A stretch of 64,000 bases of DNA from Chitinimonas taiwanensis DSM 18899. GTDB taxonomy: Bacteria; Pseudomonadota; Gammaproteobacteria; Burkholderiales; Chitinimonadaceae. The DNA lies in NCBI RefSeq assembly GCF_900119825.1, contig NZ_FPKR01000005.1:1-64000 (forward strand). The letters run 5' to 3'. This document shows positions 50,902 to 60,040 of the stretch, piece after piece. Position 1 is the stretch's first letter, and every line of letters starts with the position of its first letter. The notes beneath the pieces are model-generated. The model worked only from the letters and a program-made list of their open reading frames with translations, had not been told where the DNA came from and made no database searches. The translations under genes were made by a program, and so were the position numbers.

Positions 50902-51951
50902 ATGAGCGGCGCGCCCACCTCCTCCCGGTTGAGTGAACTCGACGCGCTACGTGGCATCGCGGCGCTGCTGGTGGTGTTATTTCATTACACCACCCGCTAC
51001 CAGGATTTGTATGGCCATAGCCAGGCGCCGATGTTCGCGCTGCCCTGGGGCCATTACGGGGTGAACCTGTTCTTCATGATCAGCGGCTTCGTGATCTTCA
51101 TGACCCTGGAACGCACACGCCGGCCGCTCGATTTCGTCGTCTCTCGTTTCAGCCGCCTGTATCCGGCCTTCTGGGCGGCGGTGATCCTGACCTTCCTGAT
51201 CACCAGCTGGCTGGGCCTGCCCGGCAAGACAGTCAGCCTGCCGACCGCGCTGGCCAATCTGAGCATGTTCCACAGCCTGTTCGGCATTGCGCATGTGGAT
51301 GGCGTGTACTGGACCCTGGAAGTGGAGCTGATCTTCTATGCCTGGGCCTTGCTGATCTTCCGCCTGGGCTGGCTCACGCATATCCACCTGCTGTTGGGCC
51401 TACTGTTCGCGCTACGCCTGATCTACTTCGGCTTCGAAACCGGCCTGCAGATCGACCTGCCCTGGACCGTGTTCCGCCTGCTGATCCTGAAGTTCATCCC
51501 CTGGTTCGGCGCCGGCATCATGATCTACCGGCTGAGCCAGACCGCAGGCCCGCATGGTCGCGACTGGGGCGTGCTGCTGGCGGCGATCCTGCTGTTGGCC
51601 ATCGTCGATGGCCCGGCGATGGCCGTGCTGGCCGCCGGCCTCGCCGCGCTGCTGTATGGGGCGACCAGCGGCCGCCTGCCCTTACTGCGCCAACCCGTGC
51701 TGGTCTGGCTGGGCGCCATTTCCTACACCCTGTACCTGCTGCATGAAAACATCGGCTGGGCCGTCATGCGCCAGCTGCAGGCCGCCGGCCTCAATAGCAA
51801 TTTGAGCATCCTTGTGGTGCTGGCCCTGTCGCTGGGCTTAGCCACGCTGCTGACCCGGCTGGTCGAGCAACCGGCCATGCACTGGATACGCACGCGCTAC
51901 AAGCGCCGCCAGCAAGCCCAGGCACCGGCTGCTGCCGTGGAGGTGCGATGA
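50902..51951 (+). CDS. Acyltransferase family 3 (OafA/NodX type) membrane protein
   Basis: This 349-residue protein has about ten membrane helices. It opens with E-L-D-A-L-R-G-I-A-A-L-L-V-V-L-F-H, the sequence that holds the catalytic His of acyltransferase-3 proteins, then R-F-S-R-L-Y-P-A-F-W and W-T-L-E-V-E-L-I-F-Y. It acylates (probably O-acetylates) sugars of the exported polysaccharide. The start is seven bases after the decarboxylase stop; the end overlaps the next gene by four bases (ATGA). That next gene may be its functional partner. Confidence 0.85.
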   Translation: MSGAPTSSRLSELDALRGIAALLVVLFHYTTRYQDLYGHSQAPMFALPWGHYGVNLFFMISGFVIFMTLERTRRPLDFVVSRFSRLYPAFWAAVILTFLITSWLGLPGKTVSLPTALANLSMFHSLFGIAHVDGVYWTLEVELIFYAWALLIFRLGWLTHIHLLLGLLFALRLIYFGFETGLQIDLPWTVFRLLILKFIPWFGAGIMIYRLSQTAGPHGRDWGVLLAAILLLAIVDGPAMAVLAAGLAALLYGATSGRLPLLRQPVLVWLGAISYTLYLLHENIGWAVMRQLQAAGLNSNLSILVVLALSLGLATLLTRLVEQPAMHWIRTRYKRRQQAQAPAAAVEVR

Positions 51952-52820
51952 GATTCCGCCGTGCTGCCGGCAGCGCCGGCCTGCTGCTACTGGCCTTGAG
52001 CGGTATGGCCGCCCTGCTGCTGCGCCCGCCAGCGGCCGAGACCAGCCTCGCCCAGCGCATGGCCACGCTGCACACGCCGACCGCGGCCGCCCGTATCGAC
52101 TGCGCCATGCTGCGTGCGCAACAGCCGCTGGTGCTGCTGGTGCTCGGGCAGTCGAATGCGGCCAACCATGCCGAGCCAGGCCCGCAGCCCGCGCCGCCGC
52201 TCTCGCTCTGGCATGGCGGCGATTGCTACCGCGCCCAGGCACCGCTGCCCGGCGCCACCGGCCAGGGCGATAGCTTGTGGCCATGGCTGAACCAGGCCCT
52301 GGGCGGCGAGCTGGCGGGCAGACCCCTGCTGTTTGTCCTGCTGGCAGTGGAAAGCACGCGCCTGGCCGACTGGACCGAGGCCGGCCCACTGCACAGCCAA
52401 TGGCAACAGCTGCTGCTACAACTGCGAGCCAGCCAGCTCAAGGTCGACCTCGTGCTCTGGCAGCAGGGCGAGGCCGATAGCCGCGCGGCGACCACGCCGG
52501 ACGCGTATCGGCAAGGCCTACACAAGCTACAGGCCCAGTTGCATGCCGGTGGTGTGTCGGCGCCCATCATGCTCGCACGCTCCAGCTATTGCCCGCCGGC
52601 CCAACATCAGGCCATCCATGCCGTGCAGACCGAGCTCGCCTTGCAGGCAGCCGGCTTTCTGGCCGGGCCGGATACCGATGCGCTGCAAGGCCCGGCACGC
52701 TCGGGCGGCTGTCATTTTTCCCGCACCGGTCTGCAAGCTGCCGCCGCCAGCTGGGTCGCCCCCTTGCGCGACTGGGCCAGCAAGCAGCAGAGCGTGGTCC
52801 AAGTACAGGCAAGCCATTGA
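51948..52820 (+). CDS. SGNH/SASA-type carbohydrate esterase, exported
   Basis: An N-terminal helix (residues ~8-26, signal anchor or signal peptide) precedes an SGNH-like domain. It has L-G-Q-S-N-A-A-N near 66-73 with the nucleophile Ser, W-Q-Q-G-E-A-D near 170 and a final C-H-F-S with the His. The order is that of sialate-O-acetylesterase-like (SASA) enzymes. It overlaps the acyltransferase by four bases; acyl addition and removal on the same glycan may be balanced by the pair, or it may be a second transferase. The substrate is unknown. Confidence 0.7.
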   Translation: MRFRRAAGSAGLLLLALSGMAALLLRPPAAETSLAQRMATLHTPTAAARIDCAMLRAQQPLVLLVLGQSNAANHAEPGPQPAPPLSLWHGGDCYRAQAPLPGATGQGDSLWPWLNQALGGELAGRPLLFVLLAVESTRLADWTEAGPLHSQWQQLLLQLRASQLKVDLVLWQQGEADSRAATTPDAYRQGLHKLQAQLHAGGVSAPIMLARSSYCPPAQHQAIHAVQTELALQAAGFLAGPDTDALQGPARSGGCHFSRTGLQAAAASWVAPLRDWASKQQSVVQVQASH

Positions 52821-52848
52821 ATAAACGTTATATCTGGATGATTTCACT

Positions 52849-54573
52849 ATGATACTCAGCGCCTCGACCCCGACTGCCAGCAGCCAGGCCAATGCCAGCG
52901 TGCTCTGTCACGGCAATCCACGCTTTGCCGATGCGAATCTGGCCCGCATCGCCCGCACCGAAGGACTGGAAGCTGCCTGGCTGACCGCCTTCAAGCGCGA
53001 TGGTGTGCGCTGTGCCGCCAGTGTGAGCGGCGATTTCGCGGTCGCACTCAACGACGGTCAGGGGCGCATCTATCTGGCGGTCGACCGTTTTGCCATCCGC
53101 ACCCTGTGCTACCGGCAGGACGGCCACCAGCTGCGCTTCGCCCAGCGCGCCGACGAGCTGATCAGCCAGGATACTGAGCGCGAGGCGCAGATCGACCCGC
53201 AGGCGATCTTCGACTATCTGTATTTCCATATGATCCCCTCGCCGCGCACCATCTTCCGCGATGTGCTGCGCCTGCCACCCGCCCATTACGCACTGTTCGA
53301 GGGCGGTGAGCTCGAGGTATCGCCCTACTGGACCGCGAGCTTTCACGAGGATCATCACAGCTCCTTCGAATCCTTCCGCGCCACTTTCCGCCAGCTGCTC
53401 AAGGATTCGGTCGCCACCCAGCTCGGCCAGCTCGATCCGAGCAAGATTGGCTGCTTCCTCAGCGGTGGCACCGATAGTTCCACCGTGGCCGGCATGCTGG
53501 GCGCGGTCAGCGAGCAGGCCGCCAATAGCTACTCGATCGGCTTCGATGCCGCCGGCTATGATGAGATGGCCTATGCACGCATCGCCGCCAAGCACTTCAA
53601 GACCCGCCACCACGAGTACTACGTGACGCCGGAAGACCTGGTGCGCAGCATTGCCGAGGTGGCCGCCCACTACGACCAGCCCTTCGGCAATTCATCCGCC
53701 CTGCCCGCCTTCTACTGCGCCAAGGTGGCGCGTGCCGATGGGCGCGAGAAAATGCTGGCCGGCGATGGCGGCGACGAGCTGTTTGGCGGCAATAGCCGCT
53801 ATGCCAAGCAACGTGTATTCGGCTGGTATCAACACCTGCCCGAGCCGCTGCGCAATGGCCTGATGGAGCCGATGCTGGAGCGGCGCGCGCTGAGCAAGGT
53901 GCCGCTCTTGCGCAAGGCCGCCAGCTATGTCGAACAGGCCAAGGTGCCGATGCCGGATCGACTGCAGATGTACAACCTGCTGCTGCGCCTGGGCACCGAG
54001 CAGGTGCTGACGGCCGACTTCCTGGCCCAGGTGGATAGCACGGCACCGGCCGAGCAGCAACGCGCAGTGTGGAGCCAGGCCAAGGAGGGCAAGGCCATCG
54101 ACCAGGTTCTGGCCTTCGACTGGCGCTACACGCTGGCAGAGAACGATCTGCCCAAGGTGGTCGGCACCACCCAGCTGGCCGGCGTGGCAGTGGGCTTTCC
54201 GATGCTGGACGAGCGCTTGCTGGAGTTTTCCCTGCGCCTGCCGGCCGATTACAAGCTCAAGGGCCTCAAGCTGCGCTGGTTCTTCAAGGAGGCGCTGCGC
54301 GGCTTCCTGCCGGACGAGATCATCAGCAAGAAGAAGCAGGGCTTCGGCCTGCCGTTCGGTGTGTGGGCCACCCAGCACAGCGGCCTGCGCAGCCTGGCCG
54401 AGGACTCGCTGAATAGCCTGGCTCGGCGCGGCATCGTACGTGCCGACTTCATCCGCAGCCTGCTGGAGGAAAAGCTGACCGAGCACCCCGGCTATTACGG
54501 CGAGATGGTGTGGATCCTGATGATGCTCGAGCAGTGGTTGCAGGCCAAGGCGCCCAAGTACGGACTGGCCTGA
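52849..54573 (+). CDS. Asparagine-synthetase-like amide ligase, glutaminase half degenerate
   Basis: This 574-residue protein has the AsnB synthetase domain: PP-loop S-G-G-T-D-S-S at 205-211, G-D-G-G-D-E-L-F-G-G near 305 and L-D-x-R-L-L-E-F. The N-terminal part keeps only the end of the Ntn-glutaminase fold (G-D-F-A-V-A-L, V-D-R-F-A-I-R). It lacks the Met-Cys start that supplies the nucleophile. It therefore cannot use glutamine itself and may ligate an amine, as beta-lactam-synthetase-type relatives do. It is the last gene of the plus operon, closed by a terminator at 54603. The position matches the amidotransferase of XrtA systems. Confidence 0.8.
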   Translation: MILSASTPTASSQANASVLCHGNPRFADANLARIARTEGLEAAWLTAFKRDGVRCAASVSGDFAVALNDGQGRIYLAVDRFAIRTLCYRQDGHQLRFAQRADELISQDTEREAQIDPQAIFDYLYFHMIPSPRTIFRDVLRLPPAHYALFEGGELEVSPYWTASFHEDHHSSFESFRATFRQLLKDSVATQLGQLDPSKIGCFLSGGTDSSTVAGMLGAVSEQAANSYSIGFDAAGYDEMAYARIAAKHFKTRHHEYYVTPEDLVRSIAEVAAHYDQPFGNSSALPAFYCAKVARADGREKMLAGDGGDELFGGNSRYAKQRVFGWYQHLPEPLRNGLMEPMLERRALSKVPLLRKAASYVEQAKVPMPDRLQMYNLLLRLGTEQVLTADFLAQVDSTAPAEQQRAVWSQAKEGKAIDQVLAFDWRYTLAENDLPKVVGTTQLAGVAVGFPMLDERLLEFSLRLPADYKLKGLKLRWFFKEALRGFLPDEIISKKKQGFGLPFGVWATQHSGLRSLAEDSLNSLARRGIVRADFIRSLLEEKLTEHPGYYGEMVWILMMLEQWLQAKAPKYGLA

Positions 54574-54602
54574 GACCGTGCAGCGCAGCTACGGGAAAAA
54601 AT

Positions 54603-54629
54603 AAAAAACCGGGCCTGACCCGGTTTTTT
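54603..54629. terminator. Bidirectional intrinsic terminator
   Basis: AAAAAACCGGG and CCCGGTTTTTT pair perfectly around CCTGA. It serves the asparagine-synthetase-like gene (plus) and ribA (minus), which converge here. Confidence 0.92.
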
Positions 54630-54653
54630 ATTGGCTAACAGTCAGGGCGGCGC

Positions 54654-55250
54654 TTACAGCCCATCAAGCTTGATCTTGTGCTGACGCTTGCGCACCTTGG
54701 CCGCCAGATAGTTACGATTGCTCTTGGTCGGGAACACGCCGGTGGAGATCACTTCCTGCACCTCGATGCCGTAATCCTTGAGCTGCTGCGCCTTGTCCGG
54801 GTTATTGCTGAGCAGGCGCACCTTGCTCACGCCCATGGCCTTGAGCATCTGCGCGGCCGGCTCGAAGCTGCGGCCGTCCTCGGGCAGGTTCAGGCAGCGA
54901 TTGGCCTCGAAGGTATCCATGCCCTGCTGCTGCAGGCGATAGGCAGCCAGCTTCGCGTACAGGCCGATGCCGCGCCCTTCCTGGCGCAGGTAGAGCAGGA
55001 TGCCGCCTTCACGGCTGAACATCTTCAGGGCCTCGTGCAGCTGCGGACCACAATCACACAGCTCGGAGCCGAATACCTCCCCGGTCAGGCATTCCGAGTG
55101 CACGCGCACCAGCGGCACCGCCTGCTCCTTCCAGGGCGCAAAGGCGACGGCAATGTGCTCGTCCTCGCCAAAGCCATCGAAGGTAAAGAATTCCGAGCCT
55201 GCCGGCAGGTCCTTGAGCGGGATGCCGACGCTGTCTTTGAGAGCAACCAT
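54654..55250 (-). CDS. ribA: GTP cyclohydrolase II
   Basis: First step of riboflavin synthesis from GTP. The zinc Cys cluster is present in E-C-L-T-G-E-V-F-G-S-E-L-C-D-C, followed by Y-L-R-Q-E-G-R-G-I-G-L and the Arg/Lys-rich end R-K-R-Q-H-K. It is 199 residues, the length of stand-alone RibA without a RibB domain. The start at 55250 is chosen over 55286, although no strong ribosome-binding sequence is visible. An ordinary chromosomal gene unrelated to the EPS operon. Confidence 0.95.
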   Translation of the reverse strand: MVALKDSVGIPLKDLPAGSEFFTFDGFGEDEHIAVAFAPWKEQAVPLVRVHSECLTGEVFGSELCDCGPQLHEALKMFSREGGILLYLRQEGRGIGLYAKLAAYRLQQQGMDTFEANRCLNLPEDGRSFEPAAQMLKAMGVSKVRLLSNNPDKAQQLKDYGIEVQEVISTGVFPTKSNRNYLAAKVRKRQHKIKLDGL

Positions 55251-55387
55251 GAGATTCAATCTGCAGGGCGATGGCCACGGGCGCATCGCGGGGATTTAAA
55301 CAGTCGGGCAGCGACGAGGGACATTCGCCGTGCCTGCTTGTCGAGCAGATGGGGGCGATAGGCGCGCTTACAAGTGCCGGTGCCGAT

Positions 55388-56128
55388 TCAAGGCGCGGCA
55401 GGCGCGCTGCCCGGCTCAGCCACTTCTGTCTTGGCGGCCGGTGTCGCCTGCTCGACGGTAGCTTCCGGCACCGCGGCCGGCTTGGCCTCGGCATCTTCAG
55501 GCAAGGGGGCCGGCTCTTGCCAGCGACCAAGCTTGCTCAGCTTCTGCTTGAGGCCAGGCAGTTGGAAGCCGGCACGGTAAGCGCGCTGCGCAGCAGCCAG
55601 CGATTCCTCGTAACGTTGCAGGTCGAAGTATGCCAGACCGACGCTGTAGTCGAAATTCATGTCCGATTCGGGCGCCTGCTTGAGGCCGGCTTCCAGCTTG
55701 CTCAGCGCCTCGGTCTTATTGCCCTGCTTGATCAACCAGTTTGCCCACAGCACCTTGACCATGCCATCGTCGGGCGCAAAACGTTCGGCCCGGTCGAGCC
55801 AGCAATCCACCGTATAGCGCGAGCCGCGCGGCTTATTGTTCTGCTCGCGCAGGGCCAGATTCATCATGGATAACAGCGCGCGGTGATGATTGGGAAAGGC
55901 GCGCAAGGTGTAATCAATATCGCCACCGACATGTAAGGCAGTGCGCCCTCTGATCAGTGATTCGATATAGGGGGTGAAATGCGCGCTTTCCACCAAGCGC
56001 TTGGGTTCACCGAATTGATGGCGGTAATCAAATGGGCCAAAGGCATTACCCACGCTACCACAGGTCATTTCATCCGCCTGGGCGGCCAGGCCACCCAGCA
56101 TGCACAGCAGGAACAAGTACTTACGCAC
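55388..56128 (-). CDS. Exported TPR-like protein of unknown function
   Basis: A signal peptide (1-18, cut near A-Q-A-D) is followed by helical repeats of TPR type between about 75 and 195. These include L-L-S-M-M-N-L-A-L-R-E-Q-N and V-G-L-A-Y-F-D-L-Q-R-Y-E-E-S-L. A Pro/Ala/Glu-rich tail follows. The cysteines at about 23 and 109 might pair in the periplasm. The gene stands alone, divergent from the WaaA-like gene. No specific function is recognised; a scaffold role is possible. Confidence 0.6.
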   Translation of the reverse strand: MRKYLFLLCMLGGLAAQADEMTCGSVGNAFGPFDYRHQFGEPKRLVESAHFTPYIESLIRGRTALHVGGDIDYTLRAFPNHHRALLSMMNLALREQNNKPRGSRYTVDCWLDRAERFAPDDGMVKVLWANWLIKQGNKTEALSKLEAGLKQAPESDMNFDYSVGLAYFDLQRYEESLAAAQRAYRAGFQLPGLKQKLSKLGRWQEPAPLPEDAEAKPAAVPEATVEQATPAAKTEVAEPGSAPAAP

Positions 56129-56400
56129 ACCACACCTCAGAAAGAAGCCAAGCAGGCGATTAGTCTAACTCGGCACCTGCTATGCCGACATAGTAGTCTT
56201 GGCCCAGTGGCTTTTTTCATCGAATTGATTTCGTCTTTTCTATTATTTAAATAGCGCGCATGAATATTAGAAAATTAGACATATTGACTCATAAAGAATC
56301 ACGCCAATACATCGCGTAAACTCGGCCGCTCACGCTATTACCACCCACCGCCTTGTGCTTGCATACATCGCAGTGGGCCCGATCAGGATTCCGAACCCGC
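56129..56400. other. Intergenic region without gene
   Basis: An AT-rich gap between divergent genes. It should hold promoters for both the TPR protein and the WaaA-like gene; no clear element could be identified. Confidence 0.5.
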
Positions 56401-57705
56401 ATGCATGGTGAATTCGCACAGCGCCTGAACTGGCATCTGTTCAGCGCCCTGGATGGGCTGACCCGCCTGGGTAAGCCTGTCGCCCAGCCTCTGGCGCCAG
56501 GCCGGCCACAGCCTGCCATTTGGTTATTTATTTCCACCATTGGCGAAATGAATGCGATTGGCGGCTTTCTCGAGCGGCTCGCCACGCTGATACCCGCCGA
56601 ACACTGGGTCATACTCAGCGACCGCAAGATCTACCGCAGCGCCTATCTACAGCGTTTTCCCAGCGCCCAGGTGGTAGAGATTTCCGACGACCCGCGGGAA
56701 GCTGCCGCGCTGGCTGCGCAACGCCCGCCAGCGCTGCTGCTAGTGGCGGAAATTCCACTGCAACCGTCCGATGCGCCATGCCGGCTGCCCTATGCCTGGG
56801 CACATAGCGCGCGCCGGCATGGCGCGGCCCTGCTGCTACTCAATGGTTGGCCCTATCGCTATCAACCAAGCTGTCGCGCTGATCTGCTCGAACGCAAGCT
56901 GCTGGGCCGCGCTTGGCTACGGGCTTTCGATCTGGTCTGCATCCAGGATCAGGCCGGCGCCGACTTCGTGCTCGCGCACGGGGCAAGGCCGGCCAGCGTG
57001 CATATCACCGGCAATATGAAGTTCGATGCACTGGCCCAGTCCAGCACCCCGCCAGCCGAAGCCGAGAATAGTCTGGCCAGCTGGCTGCAGGCGAGCGGGC
57101 GCCCGAGCATCGTGGCCGGCTCGGTCACCGATGCGGCCGAGCAGGAACTGGTGCTGGCCGCCTTTGCCCTTTTGCGCCAACAGGAAGCGAACGCGCGCCT
57201 GCTGCTGGCCCCGCGCCACCCGGAAAACCCGGCCGTGATGGCCAATATCGCCCAGCAATGCCAGCAGTTCGGCCTTAGCCAGCAGCTGCGCAGCGCCATG
57301 CTGGCGGGCGAGGCCGACCGCGCTGCCGCCTGCTTGGTGCTCGATACCATGGGCGAGCTGCGCACAGCGTTTCGCTTTGGCGCCGCCAGCCATATCGGCC
57401 GCGACCATAATCTGCTCGAACCGCTCTGCGCGGGCCTGCCGGTCAGTGCGCTGCCCGACTGGAACAGCAGCTATCCCAGCTACCCAGTGTTCAAGCTGCT
57501 GGCCGAGGGCGGTGATGTGGCGCTACATGACGACGCGCGCGGCCTGGCCGACTGCTGGCAGGCCGCCCTGCGCGCGCATACAGCCGCCCAGCAGGCCGCG
57601 CGCGCGCAGAGTCTGCACCAGCGCTTTGGCGGCGCGACCGAGCGTAGCTGGCAGCTCGCCAGCCCCTATCTGAACCAGGCCAGGGCGCGCCTAGGCCTGA
57701 CCTGA
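56401..57705 (+). CDS. Kdo transferase (WaaA/KdtA-like, GT30)
   Basis: This 434-residue protein has the WaaA pattern: the catalytic Glu in I-S-T-I-G-E-M-N near 50-57 and a middle with L-L-N-G-W. The end domain has V-L-D-T-M-G-E-L and G-R-D-H-N-L-L-E-P. It transfers Kdo from CMP-Kdo to lipid A precursors. The initial hydrophobic anchor of typical WaaA is weak here and identity looks diverged, so a variant acceptor is possible. The start is taken at the ATG at 56401; the frame is open from a TTG at 56353. A terminator follows at 57743. Confidence 0.75.
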   Translation: MHGEFAQRLNWHLFSALDGLTRLGKPVAQPLAPGRPQPAIWLFISTIGEMNAIGGFLERLATLIPAEHWVILSDRKIYRSAYLQRFPSAQVVEISDDPREAAALAAQRPPALLLVAEIPLQPSDAPCRLPYAWAHSARRHGAALLLLNGWPYRYQPSCRADLLERKLLGRAWLRAFDLVCIQDQAGADFVLAHGARPASVHITGNMKFDALAQSSTPPAEAENSLASWLQASGRPSIVAGSVTDAAEQELVLAAFALLRQQEANARLLLAPRHPENPAVMANIAQQCQQFGLSQQLRSAMLAGEADRAAACLVLDTMGELRTAFRFGAASHIGRDHNLLEPLCAGLPVSALPDWNSSYPSYPVFKLLAEGGDVALHDDARGLADCWQAALRAHTAAQQAARAQSLHQRFGGATERSWQLASPYLNQARARLGLT

Positions 57706-57742
57706 GGCCGTCGCACCGCCGGGCCAGTAGCCCGCACGATGA

Positions 57743-57768
57743 AAAAAGCCGCCCTAAGGCGGCTTTTT
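57743..57768. terminator. Bidirectional intrinsic terminator
   Basis: AAAAAGCCGCC and GGCGGCTTTTT pair around CTAA. It lies between the convergent WaaA-like gene and the sugar dehydrogenase gene. Confidence 0.92.
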
Positions 57769-57783
57769 GTTGGCTGGCGACGC

Positions 57784-59199
57784 TTAGTTGGCGCTGATGC
57801 GCGTGATGGCGCTGCGCGTCAGCACATAGAGCGCACCATCCTGCCCGACCAGCATATCGACTGGGTTGCCGGCAACACGTGCGAACGCATAGGCGGCATT
57901 ACCATTGGCCAGGTCCAGGCGGGCGATAAAGCGGCTCACATAGTCGGCAAAGTAGTAATTGCCGCGGTAGCTGGCCGGAAAGGCGCCATTGGCCGGGTAG
58001 AAAGTGCCGCCGGCAATCGAGAAGCCGGTGAAGAAGCCGCCAGGCCCAGAGCCGGCCGGATTGGCCGCGCTGTGCTTATAGCTGAACAGCGGTGCGGCGT
58101 GGTTGGCCTGCAGGCCATCCGGGCCTTCCGAGTTGGGCCAGCCATAGTTGGCAGCGGCCACGCCCTGGTTGATCTCTTCCCAGGTGTTCTGACCCACATC
58201 ATTGATATGGATGCGCCCGGTGACCGGCTGCACAGCAAAGGTGAACGGGTTGCGCAGGCCATAAGCCCAGACCGCGCGGGCAAGGCCGGCTTGGCTGGCG
58301 TAGAAGGGGTTATCGCTCGGAATGGTGCCATCGGCATTCACGCGCAGCAGCTTGCCAAACACGCTGGACAGATTGGCTGCCTGCGCGCCGTTGGCATTGT
58401 CGCCCACACCGATATACAGCTTGCCATCCACGCCAAAGTGCAGTGCACCGCCATTGTGATTGGTGGCGCCGGAGAGATTTGGCAGCTCAATCGGCAGGCC
58501 GAGATCGGTGTCCTCAAGGCCATTCGATACATCATTGCTGAGCAGGATGCGGCTAATGCGGTTGTGCGCCCCGCCCTGCGGGCTCGTGTAGTGCACATAC
58601 AGGCGTCCACTGCTGGCAAAGTCGGGGGCCACGGTCAGGCCGATCAGGCCACGCTCACCAGTGGCATCCACGCTGAGCTGGTGCGCAGCACCGGCCAGCA
58701 GCGCGCCATTCTTCACCACACGCACTGCACCACCCTGCTCGGCCACAAAGAAGCGCCCATCTGGGGCCTGGGTAAAGGCGGTGGCGCTGTTCAGGCCACT
58801 GACCCAGCTCTCGTTCTTGCTGAAGCCCTGCGGCAGTGTGGCGCTACCGCCAAAGCTGACCGTCGCACTGGCCCAGGCACTACGCTGCCCGGCCGCATTG
58901 CGCGTGCGGGCGCGGATGATGTGCTGACCCGCCGGATACAGGCTGGTATCCACGTCCACCGCATAGGGCGCCACGGTGTCCTCGCTACCTAGGGTCGCGC
59001 CATCGAGCTGGAATTCCACCCCGACCGTGCCGCTGACCGCCGTCGCACTGATGGTCTGCACACCGGTCAGATTGTTCGCGTAATTGGCCGGCGCGGTCAG
59101 GCTCAGGCTGGGCGTGCCGCCGCCATCGTCCGGCTCATCCTCCGCGCCACCGCAAGCGGCGAGCAATAGTGTCAAACCTAATAGACTGAGATTGCGCAT
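57784..59199 (-). CDS. PQQ-dependent sugar (glucose/sorbosone-type) dehydrogenase, lipoprotein
   Basis: A lipobox (L-L-A-A-C, Cys near 16) is followed by an Asp/Gly linker and an Ig-like domain (about 30-115). A six-bladed beta-propeller of the soluble glucose dehydrogenase type comes next: R-F-F-V-A-E-Q-G-G-A-V-R, G-E-R-G-L-I-G-L, N-H-N-G-G-A-L-H-F-G, Y-G-L-R-N-P-F-T-F and D-V-G-Q-N-T-W-E-E-I. It oxidises aldose sugars in the periplasm with PQQ. AGGAGG lies upstream of the ATG. No pqq synthesis operon is seen in the window (the PqqD-like protein at 28329 belongs to another system). Confidence 0.88.
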   Translation of the reverse strand: MRNLSLLGLTLLLAACGGAEDEPDDGGGTPSLSLTAPANYANNLTGVQTISATAVSGTVGVEFQLDGATLGSEDTVAPYAVDVDTSLYPAGQHIIRARTRNAAGQRSAWASATVSFGGSATLPQGFSKNESWVSGLNSATAFTQAPDGRFFVAEQGGAVRVVKNGALLAGAAHQLSVDATGERGLIGLTVAPDFASSGRLYVHYTSPQGGAHNRISRILLSNDVSNGLEDTDLGLPIELPNLSGATNHNGGALHFGVDGKLYIGVGDNANGAQAANLSSVFGKLLRVNADGTIPSDNPFYASQAGLARAVWAYGLRNPFTFAVQPVTGRIHINDVGQNTWEEINQGVAAANYGWPNSEGPDGLQANHAAPLFSYKHSAANPAGSGPGGFFTGFSIAGGTFYPANGAFPASYRGNYYFADYVSRFIARLDLANGNAAYAFARVAGNPVDMLVGQDGALYVLTRSAITRISAN

Positions 59200-59254
59200 A
59201 TTTCCTCCTTGTGGGTCTTGTTAATTTGTTTGCTGGACCGCAGTACCCGCGCGC

Positions 59255-60010
59255 CTAACGCTTGGCTTCGGCCTGCAGCACGCGCTGGCGACGGCTTTCC
59301 GACAGACAGATGCCGCTGGCGACCGAGACATTCAGGCTTTCCACCGTGCCGAACATCGGGATGCTGACCAGCACATCGCAGTGCTCGCGCGTCAGCCGGC
59401 GCATGCCCTCGCCCTCGGCCCCCATCACCCAGGCCAGCGGGCCAGTCTGGTCAAAATGGTAGAGATCGGTTTTGGTATCCATATCGGTGCCCGCCACCCA
59501 GATGCCGGCATCCTTGATATCGCGCAGGGTACGCGCCAGATTGGTCACCACGATATAGGGCATTACCTCGGCTGCGCCGCAGGCCACCTTGGACACGGTG
59601 GCATTGATGCCGACCGATTTGTCCTTGGGCGCGATCACGGCATGCACGCCCATCGCATCGGCCACGCGCAGGCAGGCACCCAGATTATGCGGATCGGTAA
59701 TCCCATCCAGAATCAGCAGGAGCGGCGGGCCGCTGATGTCTTCCAACACGTCCTCGAGCGCCATGAAGGTCTTGTTAGCATCGATGACCGCTGCCACGCC
59801 CTGGTGGCTGCGCTGGCCGGTCAGCCCATCCAGGCGGCTCGCATCGGCCGGAATCAGCTTGATCTTGTGTTGGGCCGCCAGCTTGAGCAGCTCGTTCATG
59901 CGCGGGTCGTGGCGTTCGCGGCTTACATAAAGCTCGAGCACACTGTCGGGCAGGCGGGAAAGTCGGGCGGTGACGGCATGAAAACCGTGCAGGACGCGGG
60001 TATTGGACAT
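59255..60010 (-). CDS. rlmB: 23S rRNA (guanosine-2'-O-)-methyltransferase RlmB
   Basis: A SpoU-family methyltransferase of 251 residues. The N-terminal substrate-binding domain opens with V-L-H-G-F-H-A-V. The knotted SPOUT domain carries the three motifs [26 protein letters not shown] and [15 protein letters not shown]. It methylates G2251 in the P-loop of 23S rRNA. AAGGAA precedes the start. Housekeeping gene. Confidence 0.95.
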   Translation of the reverse strand: MSNTRVLHGFHAVTARLSRLPDSVLELYVSRERHDPRMNELLKLAAQHKIKLIPADASRLDGLTGQRSHQGVAAVIDANKTFMALEDVLEDISGPPLLLILDGITDPHNLGACLRVADAMGVHAVIAPKDKSVGINATVSKVACGAAEVMPYIVVTNLARTLRDIKDAGIWVAGTDMDTKTDLYHFDQTGPLAWVMGAEGEGMRRLTREHCDVLVSIPMFGTVESLNVSVASGICLSESRRQRVLQAEAKR

Positions 60011-60040
60011 GGTGAGTTCCTTGATGGTGTTCTGTTACGG

